Shown here: positions 29,869 through 38,629 of the stretch, piece by piece
Numbering within the stretch: position 1 is the first letter of the stretch
How the letters are laid out: each line of letters opens with the position of its first letter
DNA from: Ectocarpus siliculosus
Taxonomy: Eukaryota > Sar > Phaeophyceae > Ectocarpales > Ectocarpaceae
Assembly (NCBI GenBank): GCA_000310025.1
Contig: FN649742.1
Location: 4,188,559-4,227,187 of the forward strand
Direction of reading: 5' to 3'
Length of the DNA stretch: 38,629 nucleotides
Program-made: the position numbers and the translations under genes
Notes under the pieces: model-generated
The model's input: only the letters and a program-made list of their open reading frames with translations
Database searches by the model: none
What the model was told of the DNA's origin: nothing

Positions 29869-32800
29869 ATGGGCGGATTTATGGATTCGATTAAGGCCAG
29901 CTGCACGAAGATGGCGAAGCAGCAAAGTGAGCGGCAGCCGCCCCTTCCCTGTGTTTCTCGATTTTTTTTTTAACAAAATAGAGAAGGCTCCTTCCTCACC
30001 CACTGCCCGTGTGGGCTGACCCTCTCATCTCGTGTTGCCGACCGTCTCCACAGTCAACGAGGCTATGGCGGGCGACAAGAAAGAGTCAGCATCTGGCGGT
30101 GGATCAGCTGCGACGGGAACTAGGGTGAGTTTTAACGGTCCTCAAACGTGTTCTCTTTGCTTCCACTGCTGCTCGTGTTTTGAGGAAAATCCAACTGCCA
30201 CCACTTCTCTTGCGTGCCCGTTTGTCGCGTTGTCGTTCAACCTCTCTCTCTCTCTCTCTCTCTCTGCCTGCTGCAGGCGCCCGAGGATGCGGAGGCCTAC
30301 GCCAAGAAGGTTGCTGAGGCCATCAAGGCCGATGTCCGGTGAGAGACGAGAAAGCTTGGTGGTGCCTGTCTCTGCCCACCTTCCCTCTTTCCTTCCGCTG
30401 GCACCAGTGTCGAGAAAGAGAAGACGAATCAAAACCTCTTTGTTAAAAGAGTGTTCGCGAAAAATAGAGGCAGCTGTTCCCTGTGGGCGGGTATGCAGCA
30501 GAGCAAACAGATCGATGGGTGAATGGGTGGATGGGTTAACTGGAAAATTATAAACGACTTGCCGTCGCCACCGTCTGCTGCGGAGGGATCGTGGTAGAAC
30601 TTTGTGGCCACGGACGGAGTTGACCGTTTGTCTTAAAAGTTGTAGCTGTCGTCCCTCCTCCTGGGGACACTTGTGGGTCATGAAAAAAATGATGTCGAAG
30701 TTGTTCCGCCTTCCCAAGTTGATGTTCGGCTCTCCCCGCGTTAACCCTTGTGGGTGGATGGACACCCACAAAAATGGCCCGTCGTTACGATGACGAAGGC
30801 TGACGACGCGCCGGTCTGGTTGAAGTTGAAGATGTTCCGTGTTTAGCGACAGAACGATCGACAAAATGTACGTACACTGCCAGGATACGACCAGGGCTTG
30901 CCCTGCGGGGCTCTTCCGTTCACTGAAAAGACTCCACCACATCCCGTTCGACTGTGGGTATATCTCGAATGGGTGGTCTTTCTGTGTGTGTTTTTATTAT
31001 TCCTTAATACTTCGTACATGACGCCGCGTGTTAATTCCGACATATTTTGAAATCTTGTACACTTTTCATTTTTCATGACAGCAGACTCACTTGCTGTGAA
31101 GACTTACTTCAACACATGCCCTTCGACTGCTGTACTGGTACATCGGTTGTTGTATCTCGAACGGGTAATATTTCTGTGTGTTTACGTATTTTTTCCTCAA
31201 GGATCCGCTTACACACCGGTAGGTTTTTTATTTCATCTTTGGTTGTTTTATGTCCGTCCGAACAGAAATAGCTCGGAGATATCAAAGTGTAGTGTAGATG
31301 TCATAGTATCACCCAACGATCATGTCTATCGAAGAAAAGAGTCCTAAGATAGTAGCATTGAATCCAGAGAGTCAGCGAAAGTTCTGTTTTTCCACGATTT
31401 TTCAAGATTTTGGACGCCGATAATGTGATCTCGCCGTGTCGTAATGTTCTCACACGGTTGAGCATAGCAGAATAGTCCTCCTGTGACATTTGTGGGCCCT
31501 CTATGCTCTACTTCTTCGTAGCTGGCATTTGTAAAGATGAACAAAAACGTGTAACTCGTACAAGTAATATGTTTAAGTTTCAACGCCGACACCAGCCAGC
31601 CGCCGTGCAAGTATCTGTTCGTCTTTGCCTCGAAAGCTAGTTCAAAAACCAAAAACCCGTGCGCTTCGGCACTTTGGTGGTGAGCAATCAATCCACACGG
31701 GGGAAGCATGTCCATGCCGTGGTTAATTGGGACACCTCTTTGGTCGCTAGGCGAGCCCTTCTTGTTTTTCGTTTGAACCTTCGAAAAGTTGCCCCGGAAC
31801 TGCTGCTGGTGCGTTTAGGTCGCTTTCTCTGGAAACAAGTAATATGCATCTGCGGCCACGAAATAGTTTGCGTGTGGTACGCGCTAACCAGCTGACCAAT
31901 AAAAACGATGCCAGTAATTGCGGGACAACAAAAGACGCGAGCCGCGAGCCTTCTCTCTCTATAGTAGTTAGGGTAGGGTGGTTCCCCCGACAGCAAGTAG
32001 CCGGTGCAGGGAGGAAGGAGGTTGGGCGACAGGGGCAGCAGCCCAGCATCTGGATTCGGAATTTACCTAGGTAGTAGAGAAAGGGTATGCAGCAAAAATG
32101 TCTTCTCACGACACGAGAGAATGATCCCTCTTGCGGCATCTATTCCCGTGCTGTGTGTAGTGTGTACGCACAGCCATCATTCACGTTGCAGTTGAGTGGT
32201 ACCACTCTCTTGCCGGCTCGTCTTCGCCCCGTTTTTTTGTGTGTTGCGTGTTGTGGTTGTTGTCATCATCCCCGTACATGCTGGTACGTGGTTCATGATT
32301 TGTGGCTGCGATAAAGCGAAAATCGTCGACAGCATTAGACATGTAGATGGCACCACTTTCTTCCTCCAGTCGATTCGATAGGTGCATCAATGGCGGATTT
32401 CTTCTGCCTCCTTCGCCTGCCTTGTGTCGGAACTCGCATTGTTCTTGTATCAAGCAACACGCCCGAATAGCACTTTACTATGTTGAAGTGACAAAAAAAG
32501 GCTTTTTGCGAGGTTCCCTACTTTGGGACGCCGCTACCCGTCAGTGGCGCTCATGTTTGTCGTGTGTATGGGTTTGCTGTGCTGTCCAGTATGTTCTCGG
32601 GCTGCATGGACAGCCAGACCTCTGCGGACGTGAAGGACGTTTCCAAGTTCGGGCTGCCCGACGCGGACGGGGCCGGCGGCGCTTGCACGAACGCCATGCT
32701 CCTTACCTTGGTGGGTTTCGCGGTTGCATCGATGCATGGTTGTGGCAAAAAAAAAATTGGCGTTTGAAGCGAGAAGAAAGAAGAAGCGTAGATGGGGGTG

Positions 32801-35800
32801 GTAGGTGGGCGTTGCTGACGCTGCTGCTGTACTCACAGACGGGAATCGTTTGGAAGTCGCGTTGACCGAGGTCTGGCCTCGAGTGCTGAGCGCATCCTGA
32901 CTGCTCTTCTTCGAGTTGGGCTAGCTCTACAATTGTACTGCTGCCACAACGGTGTGCGCTCGGTGCTTTTCGGTGTGCAGACACTTCCGCCAGCCTGACT
33001 ATTCCGCACCAAGCTACTTGTGCATAATTAGCTCTGACTCTTGCGCCAATGCTGATGCTTTGGTGCCACTCGTGTGTTCGGTTGGCGTACACATCGCCCC
33101 TTCCTGCCAGAGTGACGAGCACTCCGACTCGTGGCTGGGCCTGCTGAAGGGGATGCAATCCGTCCTCAAGACCAAGAGGTTCTCTCAGGTGCGACAGCGT
33201 CATTGGAAGCAATGGGGTAGAGTGGGTCTTGGTCTCTAACTTGTACTTCGTTCTCCTGCACCAGCGGGAGGGAGGAACGAGGAATGCAGCATGGTCGACG
33301 ATGTCGTTGGGGCTCTCCGCTGTACTCTTCTTTGTCCGTCTCTCGGCAGAATCTCTGTGGCGGGAAAGGCTTGTTTGTTCAAAGCAGTGACGATGAAAGG
33401 CATGCACCCATTCATGTTATCTCCTCGAAACAGCCGATACGCGTAACATTGCAGGAATGTCGTGCGACGTTTTGGTTCCTGCTCGGCTGTGAGGCAACTA
33501 CAGTATAGGATTTTTTTTTTGTGAGCTGTTGTTTGTGTCGTATGCGGCGTTGGGTGGCCGTCGTTGTTGTCACCGTCTTCAAATCACGTGCGTGAATTGT
33601 ACCGTACAACTCTGACTACTTCGGGTGGGGGGTGCTTGTCGCAGAGGTTCTGTATGGCTGACGGTATCGGGGTGGAATGCACCGTGGTCCGGAAATTTTC
33701 GCACATTTTCAGCTTTCCCGATGCTTTTGTGTGCGCATGAGAGTTGTTGCATTTTTGGTCGGTGAGCCTTCATTTTTGTTTCGTGTGGTCTGTTGTTGCC
33801 ACAACACGAAAAATTCCTGAATGTACGACACCATGTAAAAAATATATGTACTGTATAATTGTTTCGTTGTCCTTGGTGCAGTCTCCCGTTCCTTGTGTGA
33901 TCTGAACGAACGAACAACCGATCTGTAAATGTACATGTAGATAGACACCGACCGCAAACGGAACGTGCTTTTCAAAACGATGCATGGCACAGCAATAGAC
34001 GCACGAGACACAAAGTTTTACTCCCACATGCCTCATTCCGGATGAGGAGTTGGGGGTGTGGAGTTTTTTTCCTGGCCCGTTCATTTCGCTTTTTGTTCGT
34101 TGTTCTCTGCTGATGTCTATCTCCCTCCGGCTGCTGCTGCTGCTGCTGCTGCTGCTACCCTCTCTCTTTCGTGGATGTCCCTGGTTTATGTTGGTTCTTC
34201 CCGAACAGGTCCCGCAGCTTAGCACGTCGCGGGAGATCGACGTCAACGATAAGTTCTCCCTCCGCAACACCGCGGTACGTTTTGGGCCGAAGCTGCGTAC
34301 GCGTATGCACGTGTTGCGTATTTTGGATGCCGAGCCATCTTGGGTTATGGATGTGGCGTTGGCCTTTGCCTTTTTTTCGTGCGTTTCGCTCTTGTTGGTG
34401 TTGCTTTGGCGACCGCCCGCTTGTTGCTGTGTGATTGGCATTGTGGCCGCTGGTCGGGCTGCTGCTGCTGCTGCTGTTTCCCTCGTTGACGTTCGGCTTA
34501 TTGTGCTCCTTTTCTTCCTCCCTCTCGTCTTGCGCGTTCCTTGCCGCCCCTGCGTCCGATTCGACGTGGGAAGGGTGGTGGAAGCACCAAGTGCCTGCTC
34601 ATCGGCATCAACTACATCGGGCAGCAGGGAGAGCTGGCTGGCTGCCACAACGACGTGGACATGATGAAGAAGTACATCACCACCCACGTGAGGAAGCATG
34701 GACCGAGACGCTATGTTGTCGCGGAGGTGTTGATTTGATGCCCGTGTATCGTGTGGTTTGTGTTTCTTGAATTGCCATCTTCCACGCTACGTAACCAATG
34801 GAAAGAGGCACTGGTTTTGAAGCGGGACACTATCGCGAAAACGCTTGTGGTGCATCATATTGTATGTGTGTGTTGTTATGTTTTGCACCGACCGCACTGA
34901 CCGGCTGACCAATGAAAATACGTCAAGTCTCATAGGGAGAAAAGAAACGCGAACGGACACGCTTCCCTACGCAACGCGAACGGACACCCTAACCAAACGG
35001 TTCTGCCGATAGGGCGGGGTGGGTGCAGTAGTCGGATGACTGTGGTGCGCATGCAGAATTAGAGCCTTTCGGTGTGTTGGCGCGTGTCGTTAAGCCAGTA
35101 TTCTGTTGGTTCTTTCGTCTACAGGGGTACAGCATGGATCCAGCGGACTGCAAGGTCCTGATGGACGACAATGTCCACGGCATGCCCGACCACAAGGGCG
35201 TCATCGAAGGATTCAGGTGCGGCACACATTTGTCACGTAAACGGTTTTCCAATATGGAAAAGGCGGCAACGAACGGTGGCGCCCCTTCGAAGAAACACGT
35301 CGCCCCCCCTGGAGTCGAACATTTTCCGGCTAAACAACGCGCAACGCCAACGTAGCCCCTCCTTTGTTATTGTTGGATTTTGTTTTGCACAGTTTCCCGG
35401 AAGTTTCTCGGCCCGCAGGTACGACGGGGGTAAGCACCTCCATCCACTTCGCCGCCAGCACAGCTGCCGTCGCTGTGGTGACCCTCGTTCCTGACGGGAA
35501 CGCCTCTATGTTGCGCTCCGTGGGGTACAACCTGTACGGTACAGGCTGTACCCCACGGAGCGCAGCATAGAGGCGTTTCCATCCTGGACTGAGTTCACTA
35601 GAGCAGACGGCAACTGCGCCGGCGGCGAAGTTGATGGAGGCGCTTAGCCCCGCCGTAACACCGCCAGCGGGTGACCGCGGCCGGATAACTCGGGTGATGC
35701 AGATTGCTCAGCAAAACTCTCGCGTGCCTGCAGTGCTCCCCAAACCAAGGACACATGCTACGTACAATTGTATGGCGCTTGAACCAGCCGGCCTGGTTTT

Positions 35801-38034
35801 TTGCCTGTCGGCAATGCTCAGCAAGGAACCATATAGCTCATCCATACGGATGTCACGTTTACCTGCCAGACGGATCCGTTGTTCACTGCTCTGGCACGTT
35901 ACAGCCCCTGGAGAGCATCGCCCGGTTGTGTGACCTTCCAGCGTGGTCGAACTCTAATCATGACCGTGACCACCCCCTCCCAAAGGGCCAAGGAAAAGCG
36001 CACCTGGGTGACCTTTGGGAATGAGCTCTTTCCCATTGCCACCCCGGTGCATCTTGTCCTTGCCCAATTGGGACGGGGTGGTTCTTGGCGAGAGGTCGAC
36101 GACGAAGGGACGTCACACAGCCGGGTGACGCTCTGGTCCTTGAAGGGCTGGCGGCAAAGTGACAGCAGTGAAGAACTGGTCCATCAGGCCGGCTAGCTTG
36201 ACGCCCTGAGAAGCTAGTAGCCCCCTGCTGGATGTTGCCGATAGACAAGCCCCAGGTGGCACGGTCGACGCGCGAACCAAACAATTGGAAATGTTTGAAA
36301 CTCTGACGATTGGAACAACCAAATGTTTGAATCTCCCAATTGATTGAAACTCCCTATGCATATATATATGATATTTTATGGCCTTCAGGACGAAGCAGTG
36401 TGCAGGGATGGGATGGGTCACGCCGGACGTCCGCCCCTCTTGGCAGATACTGCTGTAGCACAAAGAAATTGTTTGCCGCTAGTGCAGTGCAGCTAGCGAC
36501 CCGTAGCACTGCGTACGAGAACGAAACGGCTTGCTGCTGTGTTTGTTGCCGTAGACCCGCCATCAGATGGTACCTCCTCGTCTCTATGTCAGTGCTTGGT
36601 TTGGTTTCCCGGAGCGACTTCAGTTTCGTTTCGGGCTGTGAGCGCTGGTGGTGGTACGTACTTGTAGTCGATAGGAATACAACAGGGATATGGTCTTGCC
36701 CTCGTACCCTCCGTCGCGTTGCATCACAACCGCCCAAGAACTCGAGGTAGACGAACACCGCACCCAGTTCTTCGCATCGCATGCATGGGTTGCTCGCTGT
36801 TTTCAGATGGTTGACGGCGGATGCGAAGGCGGGGGACTCTCTCTTCATGCACTACTCAGGTGAGGATTCTCCGTGGAAAGAGGATGGGGGTGTGGGCGAG
36901 GGTCACTTTTTGTTTTTTGCACATCTGTGGCGGTTTCACGCTGAGATTACCGTGCATTCGTTCGTACTACACGATGTGTGCCCCCTGGAGGGTATTCCCA
37001 GAGAAGTACAGACGCGGCTTCGATTTAAAGAGGGTACCTTATGTGAGGGGGCTCCGATATATGAGCCTCGAATTGGTTGTCACGGACTTGGCCCGCTACA
37101 GTTGGTTGGGTACTCTCTTATTCCGGTATTAGACGGGGCTCCCATATAAGAGGGTCGAGGGCCCTTAATATAAGAGGGTCGAGGGCCCTTATCACACCGC
37201 CCTCTTGTATCGGGCCCACGACTGTATGAACATGACGTCCTTCTTCGTGCTGTGTGTGGATAGCTGGCGGATATTGTGACAGTAATTCCGTCGGCGAGTG
37301 AATGTTTGTCAGCCAGGGTTCCTCAATAGCGCGTGACTGCTCCCCCCCTCCCCCCTCTCTCTCTTTGTCATGAAATGAAATGAAGGCCACGGGGGCTCGG
37401 TGAAGGACACCTCGGGGGATGAGGCCGACAACATGGACGAGACGCTGGTGCCCGTCGACTACAAGTCGTCTGGACAGATCACTGACGACGAGATCCTCAA
37501 GGAGGTTCGTTGGCCGTTATTTGTTTTTGGGGCGTCGGTTGTTTCCCATGCATGCCACCCGCAAGTTTTCTTGTATATGCTACAGTAGTCCTGTTTTTTT
37601 TTTTTTTTTTGAGGTGGTTGACGAGGCGTGGTCTCTGGCGTGCGTTGCGCTGAACCGTTCGATCGATGCGGACGGATATCGGAGGCGTTTGACGAGAAGT
37701 GTTGTGTGGCGCGCTGGCGCGTGTCGTTGGTGGCAACGGCATCCTCGGCGTGTGATTGGCCCATCGATTTCCACTTACTCGATGTAACGTAATTTTCCAA
37801 ACCGCAGAAACCTGACGTAGAAAAGGCAACCCTCATTTTTTTTCTGCCTCTACACAGCTGGTGATGGTCCTGCCCGAGGGAGTTACGTTGACCGTGGTGA
37901 TGGACTGCTGCCACAGCGGTTCGATCCTCGACCTGCCCTACGCGCTCAAGGCGGACGAGGGAACCATCAGCGCGGTGGAGGCTGGCGAGGTGTCGTCGAC
38001 GATCAGCGCTAACCCTGGCTTCGACTTCGCGAAG
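29869..38034 (+). CDS. Type III metacaspase (p10 before p20), C-terminus unresolved
   Basis: A caspase-fold cysteine protease that cleaves after Arg or Lys. Exons: 29869-29926, 30054-30124, 30277-30338, 32590-32710, 33111-33188, 34209-34274, 34574-34687, 35125-35216, 36807-36859, 37386-37504, 37858-38034, together exactly 337 codons. The first three encode a short helical N-terminus (MGGFMDSIKASCTKMAKQQ). Exons 4-6 encode the p10 half, with SGCMDSQTSADV, QVPQLSTSREIDVN and FSLRN. Exons 7-11 encode the p20 half: CLLIGINYIGQQGELAGCHN, the catalytic His in HYSG|HGG (about residue 240), and the catalytic Cys in MDCCHSG (about residue 296). This order is the defining type III feature. Introns follow GT-AG; the p20-p10 autocleavage linker of type I is absent. 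The last exon probably splices at AAG|GTGGGC (38034/38035). Without splicing, a stop at 38125-38127 would add 30 residues unlike the family. The true last exon may lie beyond 38035 or outside the window. Confidence 0.92.
35425..35652. repeat. Long inverted repeat 1 in a metacaspase intron
   Basis: The inner arms 35498-35536 and 35540-35578 are complementary at 36 of 39 positions with a 3-base loop. Similarity continues outward at a lower level to about 35425 and 35652 (for example CACCTCCATCCACTTCGCCG against the complement CGCCTCCATCAACTTCGCCG), giving arms of about 114 bases. It lies inside the intron 35217-36806. It would form a strong hairpin in the pre-mRNA. Confidence 0.85.
35855..36200. 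repeat. Long inverted repeat 2 in the same metacaspase intron
   Basis: The sequence is imperfectly self-complementary around the GAGCTC at 36023-36028. Matching segments include CACCTGGGTG (36001) with the complement of CACCCCGGTG (36039), GCCAAGG with CCTTGCC, and CCCGGTTGTGTGACC (about 35921) with the complement of the segment around 36109-36124. The most distal match is TTGTTCACTGCT near 35879. Arms are about 170 bases with substitutions and small indels. It is a separate fold from inverted repeat 1, with its own centre about 490 bases downstream. Confidence 0.75.
37144..37191 (+). repeat. Exact 24-bp tandem duplication
   Basis: Two identical adjacent 24-base units containing AAGAGGGTCGAGGGCCCTTA, in the metacaspase intron 36860-37385. 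Each unit carries the palindrome AGGGCCCT. A short hairpin is possible; no function is evident. Confidence 0.85.
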
Positions 38035-38629
38035 GTGGGCCGAGAGGGACGTCCAATGGTCATCCCACTCTTTAGGAAATGTACATACAAACTAGAGAGG
38101 AACTACTTGTACCCGTTCGCGATGTAGCCACAGTAGCCGAAGGGGACGTGTTAAGTCCTTGCTGTTCGTGACTGTGTTTTGTGCTGGCGTTGATCTTGTT
38201 GTCGGTGGTGGTGAAAAATCGGCCCTGTCACATATGACTATTATAGTCAAGGCATTCGTCAGGCAATTGGAACACTTGCGTCTTCTCTGGTCGACACGTC
38301 CGCACCGTCAAAAGTCTTTTTTCGTTGTTTTGAGTCGTTGTGGGCGGCGTTGCGGGAGAGCTGTTGTGTTTTTCTTGGAACGTGTCTGGCCCTCTTCAAT
38401 CCAGGCTTGGGGGGACAACGCTTTCTGTGTTGCGATCCATTTAGGTATCCCCTTACTTTTCCCAGAGCCTCACACATATTTTTACGCTTGCGGCGAGCCA
38501 AAGGCTCGAAGCTGCTGGGGAAGATTCTTGTCAGGCGCTGCCGTCCTCTCGCCCCCTCCCCCCCCCCCCCCCCCGGGAAATGGAAGTTTTAACCCCTTGT
38601 GGATTTTTGCCATAAAAAAATTTAGCCTG
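38035..38629. other. Probable metacaspase intron or 3' flank, contig end
   Basis: If the last recognised exon splices at 38034, this is intronic. A further exon could begin near 38490, where AKGSKLLGKILV is open in one frame, but I could not confirm phase or family match. The last ~75 bases contain a C-run of about 20 and look like low-quality contig end, as at the start of the window. Confidence 0.4.

Noticed and set aside
32590-34274. p10 exons as the 3' end of a separate upstream metacaspase
   Set aside because: No p20 exons precede them. Phases run through from the ATG at 29869 to the p20 exons downstream, and p10-before-p20 is the known type III order.

Overview
The window looks like one short draft-assembly contig from an intron-rich stramenopile alga, most likely a brown alga. 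The reasons are GC-rich genes split into many exons by introns of about 0.1-2.3 kb, GT-AG splice junctions with consistent phase, a metacaspase with the p10 half ahead of the p20 half (the type III order known from algae with secondary plastids), and an FNIP-like repeat gene. The organism assignment is inference; no rRNA or marker gene is present. Both ends are homopolymer-rich low-quality sequence, and a 100-base N gap sits at 16453-16552.

Layout. 1-480 is unreliable low-complexity sequence. Copy A of a ~600 bp dispersed repeat follows (481-1081). Then comes a gene-poor stretch with one doubtful small ORF and a frameshifted FNIP-type repeat gene (3758-4268). From about 5725 to 16398 (+) lies a complete nuclear-type NAD+-dependent DNA ligase (LigA) gene. 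Its ten 3'-most exons sum to exactly 1013 codons in one frame; one long 5' exon and a tentative signal-peptide exon precede them. Its introns hold repeat copy B, a 34-bp minisatellite and three tandem palindromes. A single-exon secreted two-module protein is at 18329-19900 (-). From 29553 down to about 22749, possibly 21555 (-), lies a gene of 12-13 exons whose product I recognise as a homologue of M1AP, the animal meiosis I associated/arrest protein. Repeat copy C ends directly at one of its splice acceptors. Head to head with it, starting 316 bp away, an 11-exon type III metacaspase runs 29869-38034 (+); its C-terminus is unresolved. Its largest introns hold two long inverted repeats.

How the genes relate. 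There is no operon logic. The ligase would act in DNA replication or repair in an organelle or the nucleus, the M1AP-like protein presumably in meiotic recombination, and the metacaspase in stress or cell-death proteolysis. The only arrangement suggesting shared control is the divergent M1AP-like/metacaspase pair.

The most notable content is the M1AP-like gene outside animals, the intron-bearing LigA with an NLS-like basic insert, and the repeat family whose terminal C-tract forms the polypyrimidine tract of a host splice site. All exon models were made by eye from splice consensus, phase and family conservation. Transcript data would settle them.
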